Below the pieces are notes generated by a model that was not told the DNA's origin, did not search any database, and saw only the letters and a program-made list of their open reading frames with translations. Positions 32,501 through 44,689 of a stretch of 64,000 nt of DNA are shown one piece after another. Origin of the DNA: Micrasema longulum (Eukaryota; Arthropoda; Insecta; Trichoptera; Brachycentridae); contig JAGVSM010004967.1 in assembly GCA_022494885.1 (NCBI GenBank), forward strand, positions 124,001-188,000, read 5' to 3'. Positions within the stretch are counted from its first letter, which is position 1, and the number at the start of each line of letters is the position of its first letter. Both the position numbers and the translations under genes were made by a program.

Positions 32501-33183
32501 GCATTTATCCCTATTCTTTAAGAATTTTTGTAGCGCTGCGGATAATTTTTCGTTTTCATCTGGCAACTTTTTGGGTTCCACTTTACTCTTTCGGACTATC
32601 TTTTTAGAATGTTTTTTCTTAACTGTTTCGTTGGATCGCTCTTTTTTTGAAGACTTTCGTGAAGTTTTTTTCCGAATGTAAACTTCGCCGGACGAATCAT
32701 CTGCATCTGGCAAATCGCAATCCGAATATCCCAGTGATTCTTCTTTCAATATTTGTACCGTCGAGTCGATAATAGGAATATCGTAAGTGGCATTAGTGGA
32801 TTCGTAAGAGACATTTGGTTTTTCTTCATTAATAATACAACGGCATAATAATTCGTAATTATTTTGAATATCTTGACGAAATTTTTCACATTCTCGTAGC
32901 CGAAATTCGCATGAAGTGCAAACTTGCGGTGGATATCCATCGCTCTCGTCGACCTAAAAAATAATTGGATCTATTAGTGTCCATACTTGTATGAAAATTA
33001 ACAGCAGATAATATTTGTGAGAGTATTTACCGGTGTGTTTCCAAACATAAATATCAAACTGGCTATAGTGGGTTCTTCTCCTAAAGAAGGCAAAAAAATG
33101 TTTACTAACTCATTATTTTTTTGTAAACATATCCGACAAATTTCTGAAAAATCATAAGTTAAGGTACCAAGAACGTGCGTCAT
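29587..33183 (-). CDS. ZAD C2H2 zinc-finger protein, 3 exons
   Basis: Exons on the minus strand: 33183-33031, 32953-32058 and 29989-29587, phases consistent, 483 codons plus stop. An N-terminal ZAD dimerisation domain (residues about 14-85) has EICRICLQKN and, in exon 2, PPQVCTSCEFRLRECEKF, giving the two Cys pairs. A Lys/Arg/Ser-rich linker (residues about 145-180) could be a nuclear signal. Nine C2H2 fingers follow from about residue 202: CPLC, CNIC, CEFEGC, CKTC, CKIC, CEQSGC, CDVC, CSDC and CEFC. ZAD proteins are a large insect-expanded family of nuclear DNA-binding regulators; the target is unknown. Intron 2 carries LINE and other repeat debris. The final finger is completed only by reading through a perfect donor-like CAG/GTAAGA at 29671, so a further downstream exon is possible. 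As modelled, the C-terminal tail is MITE-derived. Confidence 0.88.
30350..30960 (-). mobile_element. Non-LTR retrotransposon remnant in zinc-finger intron 2
   Basis: The minus strand reads LSLFGKHRTEMDLICIFKIL, resembling the SL..HR...D..F.YK.L segment near the end of LINE reverse transcriptases. Broken coding follows, then an A-rich tail (TTTTTTTATTTTATTTATT on the + strand at 30357). No intact domain. Confidence 0.45.
31524..31722 (+). repeat. Short copy of the CTAGCGGACCTG repeat
   Basis: Runs from CTAGCGGACCTGATAGAAG to ACAGAAGAATTATATATATA, 199 bases, with the sentence-like block CCAGGGACCCACTCAAACAC in the middle. It shares both ends with 5755-6357. Located in the zinc-finger gene intron 2. 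Confidence 0.6.
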
Positions 33184-33189
33184 TATTTT

Positions 33190-34600
33190 TGGAAAAATTA
33201 TAAAATATACATAAACAAAAATAACAATCGGAATAACGGAACAAGGAACAGCAAAAGGCTTGACAGATTGACAGCTAAATCACAATAAGATTTCGAAAGT
33301 TGTCGGAATTGCTATAAATATGGATGTTCAAGCCGGTTATCAAACACAAAATTACCTATCCAGCTACTCACAACTTATTCCTACCCTACCTAGGCACCTA
33401 GTGACCTTTTTTTTAGCAATTATTTACAAACTTATATGCAAATTAGTTTTTTCAAGCCAAATATCAGCTCCCTTAACATAATAATTAAGTGACATTTTAA
33501 TAAGGTGCATTTAATTATGTTTAACGTGAATATTTTCTGTGTACAAAACAAAAAAAAATGCGTACTTTATTACGAGTATTATAATGAAAGGAATAAAATT
33601 ATTACTTTTGCGGCTCCTTGGTTGAAATCCAAAATGAACTGAATGGTGTTCCAGATCCGGCTTCTAGTAAAATTTTGCAAACTATTCCTGTCGAGCTTTT
33701 ATTAAAACTAATTTTGGGACAATATATCATAATCTTACATCTATACATAATTTATATGTAAGGTACATTGCAAAATACAAAACAAGCGATGTGAAAGTAG
33801 AGAGAGAAAACACACATATATTTATATATATATATATTTATATATTTATATACATATATACACACCTTTACATACGTATATTATACACACTGATACAAAA
33901 ATATAAACAAACACATACTTACATACATATAATTTGTAGGTAGGATGCATAAAATATCACAAGAAGAAATAATAAAGTAAGTTAACAAAATTAAAGCAAA
34001 CTCCTAAAGATAGATAACTTTTCACTTTAAAAAAAACTCTATATACATATTGGTTGGCATTCAAAGATTGATATGAAATATTGTATATACATGCTACCGA
34101 TGATGCGATGACGCATCTGAAATTTTTGATCGAATATTGTTCTTTCCCTATCATGGAAATTCGAGAGAAATAAACTGACAAACCTGTTGCCGTTCTCATA
34201 ATTACAATTACGCGACATATAAATAAATAAAATAAATATTGTTTATAAATATATACGCATTATAGTGATATTTCCACCATAGTTATGTTTCAGTACAATG
34301 TTTTAATTACAGTGCGTTGTGCACCAATCTCCAATCGGTATATGGAAACGGAAATATTTACGGGAATATATCATTTATTAATTATTAAGGAAATAAATTA
34401 AATTAAATTAATTTCTCTGCCCATTCATATATTTATAAAAGAAACTGAGTAAAGTACATCGTGATTTTGTATATTTTTTTTATTTAATTTTGAAAAAAAA
34501 TAACGTTAAAATGGAGAGTCTTCTGGGTCCCCATTACAATGAAAAGTGATTAGAGTAATCTTCAACGGAATGTAAAATAAAATATTTTTTTCTGTGCGAT
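33190..34600. other. Upstream of the zinc-finger gene; AT-rich
   Basis: 33190-33320 is the presumed promoter side of the zinc-finger gene; no TATA box stands out. The rest has no gene. A TA/ATAC microsatellite-rich stretch lies at 33815-33940. Confidence 0.45.
33815..33940. repeat. TATA/ACATAC microsatellite tract
   Basis: Runs of TATATATA interspersed with ACACAC and CATACATA units. Low-complexity DNA without coding content. Confidence 0.7.
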
Positions 34601-34604
34601 AATG

Positions 34605-35165
34605 TGTATCTTCTTCTTCACGTGTCATATCGGGTCCCCCCGACATTGATGATTGGGAAAAGCTTGCTCTACGTCCCTCATATTTCCCTACATGACAAGT
34701 TGAAGTATGCCATATTTATCATCTCTCAACGCATGCCCAAAATATGAAATCTTGCGGAGCTTAACGGTGGTGCATAGTTCTTTTTTCGTATTGCCTCTAC
34801 GCCATACCTACTTCATTGTGTGTTGTGCATATTATAATGTGTATAAAATGCTGAAGTATCTTCATCAATACCTAATCTCTATAATCAAAGATGTTTTTAT
34901 TTTTATTTTAAAATTGTACGTATATTATTGTACGTATATTTTTAAAAAAGAGAAAATTCTCTTTTACTTTCTTCTTCTTTTTTTTCTTCTAGTGCCTTAC
35001 CGGATCCCCCCGACGTTGGCGATCACTACAGCGAGAGCATATTATGTATCTGTCCTGCGCTAATTTTACATTTCGCAGCTAGGACGACTGCTTATTGATG
35101 TACTCACCGTAGTTATTGGAAAAAAATGACCAGAGTGGTTTCCCGTTGCCTTCTCTGGTGGATTT
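34605..35165 (+). repeat. Two copies of a TCTTCTTC...CCCCCCGAC repeat
   Basis: 34609-34830 and 34968-35165 both begin with TCTTCTTC and then GGATCCCCCCGAC(G/A)TTG (first copy GGGTCCCCCCGACATTG), but continue differently. I take them as fragments of one dispersed family; class unknown. Confidence 0.45.
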
Positions 35166-35234
35166 TCTTTACTTTATAAAATGATACATTTATTGCCATT
35201 TTATTTTTTATTTATAGAGGTGGGATGCGCACGG

Positions 35235-35425
35235 ATTTTTTATAATTTTTTATTGAAATCTTAAAGTAAGGCACACATATCATACATATTGTTATGTGTG
35301 TTCTAGTAATAACATTGCAAATATATTTAATTTATAAATTGTTTATCACATATGTATTGACCATTATTTTAAATTTTGATATGTTTTTTTCTTCATAAAT
35401 ATTTTTTTCCATTTCGTAATACTTT
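35235..35425 (-). mobile_element. Internal fragment of the 749-bp TIR element
   Basis: AATCTTAAAGTAAGGCACAC, CATATTGTTATGTGTGTTCT and GTTTATCACATATGT match the reverse complement of 7800-7985. Neither terminal repeat is present. Confidence 0.65.
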
Positions 35426-35789
35426 GATTGATTAATGGAGGCCAAATCAGTAGAAAAATGATTTTATTTAAAGTGTTTTTGTTTGTAAGTGTATTATGTT
35501 TTATATGTATTTGAGATTATTTATTTTATTTATTCATATTTTTTACTTACAAACTATAATTAATCATAAAAATAATGTGACCTCACTGGGGTTTCCCGTG
35601 CCGAGAACACTTAACAATACACTTTTTTTAAATTACATTTGAGAATAAACAAAGAAGACTAACTTAAAAAAACGAAGATAATAATTAACAAATATTCAGA
35701 CAGTTTTAAAAACAAGGTATTTATGTATATCTATATTATTTATATTACAAAACACACAATGAAAATAACAAAAACCTAACCTAAGATAA

Positions 35790-35945
35790 GAAATAATTAG
35801 ATATCCTAATGTTAATCCCATAGTCCTTAGTCATAGGACTGGTACCTGAAGCATAAGACTGATCGTTTTACGTGCATATAACAAAAATGGTCAACATACT
35901 CTACGATGGGTGTATCAATGTAGCGCCCTATGCACTTATGATTTA
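35790..35945 (+). mobile_element. SINE family B body fragment
   Basis: Shares TAATCCCATAGTCCTTAGTC, GGACTGGTACCTGAAGCAT and GTGTATCAATGTAGCGCCCT with 44690-44885 almost base for base, including about 20 bases upstream. Both therefore come from one recent subfamily. Confidence 0.7.
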
Positions 35946-36373
35946 ATTATGTTTAATAAGGCATGTTCCAAAATTACATAAAATGCCTCCTTCTGCACGG
36001 GACACCCTAATGAGGGAACGGAGACAAAAGTAATTCATTAATTCATAAAATAATAAATAAATAAAAAAACAAAAAATAGGCAATAATAGAAGATAACTTA
36101 ACTCATTTAAATTCCCACTCCATCTAACATGTGCTAACCTCACTCATTCTGTTCTAAGGTGGAGATTTATTGTGTTTGAAATTTAATTCAATAAGTAATT
36201 CTATACCTACCAATGTACAATACCAATGCCCAAATATTTAGATTTCGGGGCTTTTTCTGATAGGCCCATTTCACATGTGCAGCGCGTATCCATGCGACAT
36301 CGCATAGTCAGTAGAATTGTATTTGTGTGTGTGAGAAGGGGATGGGGACTGCGGAACTATTTCATTCCTAAAG

Positions 36374-36494
36374 TATCGATTCGAATATTCGAATATCGAT
36401 TCGAAGTTACGGGATCATGTATATATATAAATATACATACAAATTTCATTTGTATGTGTATATATATAAATATACATACAAATTTCATTTGTAT
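36374..36494. repeat. Palindrome next to a 39-bp tandem duplication
   Basis: CGATTCGAATATTCGAATAT at 36378 is a palindromic block. It is followed by two exact copies (period 39, starting 36419 and 36458) of a TATATATAAATATACATAC unit ending AAATTTCATTT. Together they form an unstable-looking low-complexity array. Confidence 0.7.
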
Positions 36495-36512
36495 TTTCCA
36501 AATTATATACCT

Positions 36513-36665
36513 AACTTCTTTAAAATTTCATAACCTTGATTCATTGACACACAGAAAAGATATCTTCAATCAGATCCTGCTTTACAAAACTGTAAATAAT
36601 AAATTTGATTCCCCAGAACTAATTAATCTACTTGCATACCATGTCCCCTCTAGACGCACTAGACT
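36513..36665 (+). mobile_element. Non-LTR RT C-terminal fragment
   Basis: The frame reads LTSLKFHNLDSLTHRKDIFN and QILLYKTVNNKFDSPELINL, then HVPSRRTR. SL.HR.D.F...LLYK..N...D.P.L is the conserved end of CR1/Jockey-like reverse transcriptases. The following 36720-37500 is AT-rich and may include its 3' untranslated region. Confidence 0.65.
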
Positions 36666-37616
36666 GATATTTTCTATCTTCCTAACATTAATTCTGAAGA
36701 TGTTTTTTAAATTAACTTAAACTTACTGTCTTTTTTTTTTTAAGTTGCTTTTCATCGGTTTTTTGAATCCCTTGAAATATGTAGGTACGTAAATATATTT
36801 TACCTTTAAAAAAAATGGTTTGTGCACTTGATCATGTTTTTTTATTCTTTTTTATTTTAACTCTTACTTTTTAATTACTTTAAGTAAGTTTTTTTCTTAA
36901 TGTTAATATTATTTCCATTTATGTAAATACTAACTAGAAACTTTTAACATAACTTTTTTACTTCGATTTTAATTATTTAATTACTTTCATTTATGTTTTT
37001 TTTCCCTTACAATATTGTACTTAAAAAATTCAAATAGTTAATTGATAAACTTAGCATGTAATATAATATGTAAACTTCACAGGTCCATTAGAGTTAACTC
37101 TAAATTTATGTACTATAAAACCACATTATTAAAACATTATAGAATTTATACAATGGTTTCAATATGTCGGTACAAATATATACATTTATATATAATGTGT
37201 ACAATTACATTATGAGGATAACTTTTACTGTACAATAATAATATTTATGCTAAGTACCTACTTTTTACAATGTATCAGTATTATTGTACATGTTAGGGAG
37301 GGGGACTAAATATATTGTGTGAGGGTGTGTATTTACTAAATATATTGTGTATTTATGTATGGGTGTGCATATATGTGACAATGTGTAGTGAATATAAGTT
37401 GACTTATTGAACAATGATTTTCAAAAAAATAATTGTTTTTTTCAAACCTTTATGAGGAAAGCCATCAACCACCTTATCAATCGATTTAAAATTGTTAAGA
37501 ATGCTCTGGCCTAAAATCCAAATTCAAAAATATGTAAAAATTTCAACAAAGTAATAAAAAACAAAAATATAAATATATATGTAAGTACTCATATACACAC
37601 ATACGATTACATCATT

Positions 37617-37915
37617 AAATTATTATTGAGAATAATATTCCGGCACCCTCCAACATACCCGTCAAAACAGCTGTTCCAATACATGAAGGTGCTGGATATG
37701 AGACAACTGTACCTAAAAGAAGCACTTACACGCTTTTGGTCGAACAATGAGGAGAGGTCTCAGCAAAATGTCCGTACGAGGTTTTCCCAAAGCATGAATT
37801 ATGACATACCCAAAACCCGTACGACTTTTGCTCTTTCTTTTGCTTTTGGAGGATCTTTGTGAACACCATATGCTCCAACTAGGTAGCGGACATAGAATGA
37901 TGATGATGATGATGA
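37617..37915 (+). mobile_element. Second fragment of the 20-kb LINE family, with GATGAT tract
   Basis: Codons from 37622 read LLLRIIFRHPPTYPSKQLFQ, YMKVLDMRQLYLKEALTRFW and NVRTRFSQSMNYDIPKTRTT. These are nearly the same residues as 20660-20440 on the minus strand. An ATGATGATGATGATGA tract follows at 37896. Confidence 0.75.
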
Positions 37916-38224
37916 CTTTTGATAGGTTGACTATCAAACAATTAGTAAAAAGTTAGTGCAAATACCGCTTTTTCGCTATTTCGATCAACTCTATTTGATG
38001 TTCAAACGTGTATCTTGAAAAGAATTGGTCCAAAGAAAAAAAATATATGAACATTTTTTATAAATTTTATTTTCTTAGGCTTTCATATTTTTTACATTAA
38101 ATCTATAGGGACGTAATTAAGAGCAAAAATACTTATTTTTTTTTAAATTGCGGCATGAGCGGTGGTCGTTCAAGGTCACACACGGTTTTACTAACCTTTG
38201 GGAGCCTGAGGGTGAAAAAAGTGA

Positions 38225-38505
38225 TTGTTTGAATGTTTTTATTTTCTTCTTTAATATTAAGTTCACAGATTGTTTAAATGTTTTCTTTCCTTTTTTAATA
38301 TTAAGTTCATAGATTGTTAAAATTTGTTAAAATTTTTATTGTTTAAATGTATACTATGTATTGTTACAAGAAATGTACTATTTTTTTTATGTACCGTCCC
38401 AAATGAGTTTTCTCGTACAACTCCTGGAAATATAATATCATGATATTCATGTCTTATATGTTTTATTAATAAATAAAAAAAAATAAAAAAAAATAAAAAA
38501 AATCC
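38225..38505 (+). mobile_element. Non-LTR 3' end with A-rich tail and target duplication
   Basis: Contains GTACCGTCCCAAATGAG, CTCCTGGAAATATAATATC and an AATAAATAAAAAAAAATAAA tail. GAGCCTGAGGG before it and GAGCGCCTGAGGG after it look like a target-site duplication. The same 3' sequence occurs inverted at 43270-43420. Confidence 0.6.
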
Positions 38506-39231
38506 GCGAGCGCCTGAGGGGGGTACTACGAATACCCCAGCTAAAATGCTATAAATACGTCTTAAAAAAATATTTTAAAAATGTCTTTATAATTGTCATG
38601 GTATTGTTTATAAAACTGGTTCATAATATTTCCAGTTTTCTGCGAAATTCATACATTTTTTCATAAAATACTGCTGCGATAATATTTTATATGGCAGCGC
38701 GCTCCTCCCGCTGCCACGTTTTGGATACCACTGATTGAAATTACGCCACTAGCTAGCGGGGCGGTACGGCGGGCGGTCGGGAGAGGGATGAGCGAGTTCG
38801 TAAACCATGTACAGCGTGTTTGTTAATTTATTTGAATTAATTTTAAAAACTAATAATATTTTACAAAATAATATAGAAAAAAATCACACAGCTCAATCAT
38901 AATGTGTTTAAAATTGTTGGTATGTTTCCCAAATAAAATACAATAAAGTATAACACGGCACGAATTCCTTTTATCGGTTACATAGGTAGATATATTATAC
39001 AATTTTACAGAATACGACGACTAAAAATAATACAAAATAGTAATTTCTATTACTCCACAGTAACTCCATGGCAAAAAAACTTTGAAAAATCAATAAATCG
39101 ATTTAAAAAAAATTAAGTACAATAAAAAAAAACTCGAGACCTTAAAAAATCTAAAATACGAAATTAAAAAACTTGAAAATCAAATAATCAAGAAATAAAA
39201 ACTCAAAAATCGAACAACGCCGTGTAAAAAT

Positions 39232-39576
39232 TTATATAATATGCAAAATTAAAATAAAAAAAGTTAATTTGGACGTAGGACTAATTATGTTATGGGAACG
39301 TGTTGTTGAAGTAGAAGGTAGAATATTGCTCCATTGGTAACCCGATTTAGAAGCGAAGACGTTTTCTCCGTCATTTTGGCTGTTTTCTTCTAAATTAACA
39401 CTATCCTGGTCGAAATAATCAGATCCATCGTAATCTTCGATTACAAAGTCATCTGTTTCAGAAACATCATCTGAAGATTCTAACTCTAAATCACTGTCAT
39501 CACTGGAAGACACTTCAATATCCGTATCGTTTAGAAGCTGCTCAATGACATCATCCGTCAATTTTTTTCTACTCAT
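39232..39576 (-). pseudogene. piggyBac-type transposase N-terminus, truncated
   Basis: Starting at the internal ATG (39576) the frame reads MSRKKLTDDVIEQLLNDTDI, then a very acidic Ser/Asp/Glu stretch (residues about 20-70). It continues with FASKSGYQWSNILPSTSTTR and then loses similarity and ends. A short basic start, an acidic region and a G..W motif ahead of the catalytic domain are typical of piggyBac transposases. The DDD catalytic domain is absent, so this is a non-functional remnant. Confidence 0.6.
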
Positions 39577-40724
39577 TTTGAGATTGGTGAAGTAAAAAAA
39601 GGTTTTATAAATTTTAAAAAATTCACTTATTATTAAAAAAACACCTTTGTATGCAAAATCCAATGCGCAATATCCAGATAGCCAAATATAAAAATTATGT
39701 TTATTTGAAATTATTAGTCATAATAATACTTTTTTCTAAACATCCTTGGCATGCAAAATCTTACTCGCGTAAACTGGATTTTTGTGGTTATTCCGGAAAC
39801 AGATGAGACGTGCAAATTGACCGAAGTATCAAAGATCACTAAACTGTGGAGCAAATAGCAAATGAATTGTGATGCATGCTGTTTGCGCGGGGGGGAAAAA
39901 AAGACAAATGTGAATTATGAAAAGAGTTCCGCGGAAAAATATTTTAATATCTTCGATACATTTGTAACATAATGGATTAGAGTTATGCATAAAATGAAAT
40001 CAATATGATGATTAACAAAAAAGGTATTGAACAAATATGCTACCTGGGGGACCCCAGATACCCCCCTTAGGCACGGGAGGGCTAAGGGCATTATGTCCAC
40101 CGATCCTGTTAAGTTTCAAAATATGATAACTTTTTTTGTCAAAAAAATTAAAAAAGTACACACCGAATGACCTTGAACGTCCCATACTTATAATAAATCT
40201 TGAAAACCACCCGATGGATCTAAACCTGGTTTTCACTGTCATGTAACGTGTCCTAAAACAAAGCTACTTGTATTTGTTGCATCTTCGAAAAATAAAAATT
40301 AGTACGTCATATTCATTTCTTACCGAAAATTACCGTAAAATACCGCGGAGATTTTACCGCCTTGCATCTCGAATTTATTGCGATACAAGTAAATATCGTT
40401 TTTGCTACCATTTATGCTTGCAATATACACATGTATGTTCATAAGGATGAATGACAATATCCGACTAAGACCCTCCATATAATCTTTCAAACTCACAGTG
40501 AAAGGGGCAGTGAACGTAATAAAGTTAAATTGAATTGAAATAATATACGAAATTAGAAATTTCAAAAGATCTACTCATTTATTGACCAAAATATTGTTTT
40601 TTTGAATGAGTAAAACCGATAGGAAGACCCACAGTCTTTAAAACGGTTTCGGGTATGTGGAGGAATGTACTCCTGCTCCGAGGAATTACGCTTTCGGGAA
40701 TTTTCCCGCGGTACATCATTACTT

Positions 40725-40795
40725 GCACCTCCAGTACCTTATGCACCATTGGGTGCGAATAAGAGTTTGATGGTGATGAACATAATGTCATTGTA
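40725..40795 (+). mobile_element. SINE family B 3' end
   Basis: CTTATGCACCATTGGGTGCG followed by AATAAG and a GATGGTGATGA tail; only the end of the element is left. A similar scrap (CCTATGCACCATTAGGTTC...GGTGATAATG) lies at 41190-41240. Confidence 0.5.
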
Positions 40796-40944
40796 TTATT
40801 TTAGATGTTTGTAAATCTAATATTGTGGATCATCGTAATATATAATTTTTATTTGAGAATAAAAAATACTGTTTTGTAATCCACTGTATTTGCTTACACA
40901 ACCGAATATATAATATATGTATTATGTATGTTTACTTGTTAAAT

Positions 40945-41000
40945 AACCCTAAAGAGGGAAACATTTTGTAGCCGAAACTAGACAGTCAAATTGTACAAAA
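40945..41000 (+). repeat. Hammerhead-like sequence, degenerate
   Basis: CCTAAAGAGGGAAACA...TGTAGCCGAAAC has the spacing of a CUGANGA-stem-GAAAC unit, but the first box is mutated. A weak relative of the motif at 13076. Confidence 0.25.
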
Positions 41001-41239
41001 AAAAATCTTTTTTTTTTTGTATAATTTGATTGTTTTGGTAATTTTGTTGATAGTTAATTTTCTGCTTACTAAAGTTGAAGGTGTAAACAAGGACTTATAC
41101 ACTCGCATACGTTAATGTTTATTGTATGCAATTATTACTTTATTATGTCTATATAATGATTTAAATCATATATACATTCAAATTAACAATGCACTGGCCT
41201 ATGCACCATTAGGTTCTGATAAGGGTTTGGTGATAATGT

Positions 41240-42735
41240 ATTTCAATATAAATTTTACCGATGTATATATAAATTTACTTTAATATATAGAAATATTCGT
41301 TTTTATAAACGATAAATCGATATTATTATCGAAACTTATTTAAACGAATAATGGCGGTACATTACTTTTTCACTAACACATTCGTAAAAACTCTTTGCGA
41401 TGTTCTTATGAATATTTTTAAACCTGTTATTATAATCGAATATTTTATATCAGTTTAAAAAAAAAAAGGTATTTATTTAAGAGCAATATTTTCCGAATAA
41501 TAAATAATTTACATGAAAACTAAAAACTGCACTAATAAGTGCATATTATTTATTTATACCCTTTCTAATTTATATTATAAATAAGTGGGTTATATTGTTC
41601 ATTTTGTTTATATATGTATTTTAAGTTTAAGTAAAATATTATTAAAAGTGTTTGCACGTAATTGATGAAAAATAAGTAGTGCATTTTTTTATTTTAATGT
41701 TTCTGTATATTATTTTTCATTGTTTGTAAAGCAAATAAATACATTAATGTCAGGCGGGATGGGATCTCTATGAAGACGACAGATATTATTTAATAATACG
41801 CTAATTAGCAGCGTGGTTTATTTACATTTCTGTGCGTTTGACTTAACGGTTCCTAATTTATCATTTCATTTGTGAATAAAAACTAGCAGATTTAAGATAT
41901 ATACGAATTAAAACATATAAACAAAATTTAAATAATAATACGTTGTGTATAAAAATACTTATTTAGTCATGTTTCTTACAATAAAAGGAACATTATGAAA
42001 ATTCATCAAAAATATTTAATGCGTTCGGTATTTTTTTACTTGTCTAAATCACTCTATAGCTAACAATATATTGAATACTTAAAAATAATACAGTTTTTTT
42101 TCTATTAAGCTAACGAAATAGTAAAAAAAATCAATGCCAACCTAGCCAAATAAAAAATATCTATCTTTGCTCTTTTGCCTAAATTTTGGGTTTCTGCCTG
42201 ATCAATTTCAATATATGAAATTCAATTTTAAAAAACATGTTAGGTTTTTAACACAGAAAAATAATTTTAGTTTAGTTAAATTAATTTATCAATTTTTGAG
42301 ACCAAATCTCAACTCCATAGAACCAAATTCCTGTGTATTGAAAGCAAAATACAAAACAATTGTGTTTATAAACAAAATGAACAAAAAATCTTTTGAACAT
42401 AGGGAACAAGATTTTTTCTAATCAGTGTGAACTCGGATATGAAACTAGAAATAAAAATGAAGTAAGTCTGCCATTTAGTAAGAAAACAAAGACACAGAAC
42501 TCGTTGGTTCAACCAACGGGTTCACCTAGGTGGACCATCAGAAATAAGAGTTTAAGGAAAGACCATTAGAAATAAGAGAACAAAAAAAAATCATTTCATT
42601 TGAATGTTAGTTGATAAAACATGTGTGTAGCAGATAAGTTAGCTCTTAAAAAGTGATTGCATTCGAGTTGGTCTTAAAGATTTTTTTTAATTAGTGAAAT
42701 GTTAATAATTATTATATATTTTAATAACAATTCGT
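41240..42735. other. Intergenic AT-rich DNA
   Basis: Nothing identifiable: no domain-bearing frames, no tRNA-like heads, no strong inverted ends. A longer open frame at 42167-42421 is Lys/Asn/Phe-rich as expected by chance in AT-rich DNA. Confidence 0.5.
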
Positions 42736-42997
42736 CGTCGTCATTCCCTTTCCGTACCTAATGGTGCTTAGATTACTGCAGTGGTACACAAATCGCAGCG
42801 TATCTTGATCATTTTTTGTTACATGAAGGTAAGATGATCAGTCTTACGCTTCAGGTACCAGTCCAGGCACTATGAAATATTCTGGTGGGAAAACACCTTT
42901 TTAAATAAATATTTCTTGTCAACCATGTCGGGAATCGAACCCGAGACCTCTTGCATGGGAGACAAATGCGCTTATCATTACACCACGAGGCCGACTA
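42735..42997 (-). mobile_element. SINE family B, full length
   Basis: On the minus strand the head (GGCCTCGTGGTGTAATGAT, box B GGGTTCGATTCCCGA) is at 42997-42920. The body includes CTGGACTGGTACCTGAAGC and the CTAAGCACCATTAGGTACGG motif, and the GACGACGA tail is at 42736. This is the best-preserved copy and serves as the reference for the family. Confidence 0.85.
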
Positions 42998-43269
42998 ATA
43001 ATTATATATAGGTTAATATATTAGCACATTCATGTATTGTGTTTGTACTATTTAAGGACAAAACAAAAAAAAAAAAAAACAAAAAAATATTAAAACCCAT
43101 AACTTTATCAGACAAGAAAAGCACGAATATAAAAATGTAAAGTTTTGAAGTGACAGAGGCAATGTAGCATAATGTATTTCTTTATATTAAATCAGAGCTA
43201 CAGACAGTATTACATATATGAAATAATTACAGTTTTGAAAAAAATGCCTCAAAAGTATAGAATATTTCA

Positions 43270-43420
43270 ATATATATAAACATTTATATTTGTTTTTATT
43301 TTATTTATGAAATATATAATACATATCTAAGATATTATACTCCCAGGAATTTAAAAAAACCTCATTTGGGACCGTAAATAAAAATGAGACATTTTTGTGA
43401 CAATACATAATATCATACAT
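43270..43420 (-). mobile_element. Non-LTR retrotransposon 3' end
   Basis: On the minus strand: TTTACGGTCCCAAATGAGG, CCTGGGAGTATAATATC and an ATAAAATAAAAACAAATA tail. It matches the 3' end at 38380-38505. Confidence 0.6.
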
Positions 43421-44317
43421 AGTAAATACATACGAAATTGTAAGAAAACAAAAAGAAACATAAAGCATAGTACTTTACACCATCTATATAAATAACATTA
43501 ATAACTATCACTATCAAAAAGATTTAAGTAATATTTTTTAATTACGACACTTTTTAATTGGCTATTCGATTTTTCGTGTTTTAATATTATTTAAAATTCA
43601 GAATGGTCAATACTTTCCAGAAACCTTTTTCCGAACTTCGTTGAGCAAAACTTAGGTACATGAAAATTCCCTGACTTACGCGTTATTATTATTATATTTA
43701 TTAAATTATTTTATAGAAATACACCATTCTTTCTCAATGGTCCCCTTGATAAAACCTGTGTGAAGGAATATTTCTTTTATTAAAAAAAAAGGTAATAATA
43801 ATAACAAAAAATAGAAAAAATACCTAATTAAAAAACACCTTTTTCTAAACAGAAATGACCGAAAAATATTTTTTTACAATAATAATAATATTACGAGTAC
43901 AATACATAAGTTTTTATGTATTTTTTTAGTTAGTGTATACAATAAAGCATTATAAGAGTAGGCATATTTATTTTATATATTTTTAATTAATATTTTTTCT
44001 TTCATTCTTCATACTTCATAAGTATTTTGAAAAAACAACGCATTATCCATAAATAAAAAGTCGATTACGGGAATAATCTAATTCGGTTATTCGAACTATT
44101 AATATTGATAATAATCGTTTGCGATTAAGCACACCCCAACAGATTTATGTCTGACAGACCGGGTCGTATTCATTTTACAACGCGTGTGAAAAGGTAACAG
44201 ATTTTGTATGCGTTTGCAGGATAAGCGCGGTAAAATATCGGGTAGTATGGATTTGCGTGGTAGGTGTGAAAACGGCCTTAGTCGCAAATAACCGAGTTAG
44301 AAAAACAGAATACAAGT

Positions 44318-44390
44318 GGTGGAGCTGGGGTTTGAATCTCAAACCACGATTATGTCCGTGACATCACCACGGGACTACAAATCATTTGAC
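44318..44390 (-). repeat. tRNA-like SINE head, degenerate
   Basis: GGTTTGAGATTCAAACCCC on the minus strand is a box-B-like hairpin with a TAGTCCCGTGGTGATGTCA box-A-like region before it. The body is not recognisable. Not a functional tRNA gene: no cloverleaf could be drawn. Confidence 0.35.
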
Positions 44391-44689
44391 GGAACTAAAT
44401 AATGCAATTCAAACAAAAGTCATGAAAAGGGAGCATCCGAACGATAAAATAAAACAAAAATCATTACCTCACTTTTTCTATTGTTTTTATTTGTTGCGTG
44501 TGCTGAAATAATGACTATTTTGCAGTGTAATCGATAACCTTCGCGATAATATTATGAAGAATTAAAATATTACTATTACCTATGTACCTACCTTAAAAAA
44601 TAATTCAAGTTTGTTTTATTATTTTTTACAAAAAACAAATATTTAATTTTAAAAATCTGTACAGTGCTTCGGGTAGACATATCTCGATA

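Larger units (their letters stand above)
38160..40190 (-). mobile_element. Decayed piggyBac-like element
   Basis: Inverted blocks flank a piggyBac-like ORF: GTCGTTCAAGGTCA (38166) against TGACCTTGAACG (40170), and CTGAGGGGGGTA...ACCCCAG (38512-38540) against CTGGGG...TACCCCCCTTAGG (40045-40072). The spacing of the two blocks differs between sides, partly because a retroelement tail (38225-38505) has inserted in the left arm. TTAA target sites could not be fixed. Confidence 0.45.

Noticed and set aside
34707..35063. 118-codon + strand frame
   Set aside because: Overlaps the CCCCCCGAC dispersed repeat and simple T-rich sequence; hydrophobic by composition only.
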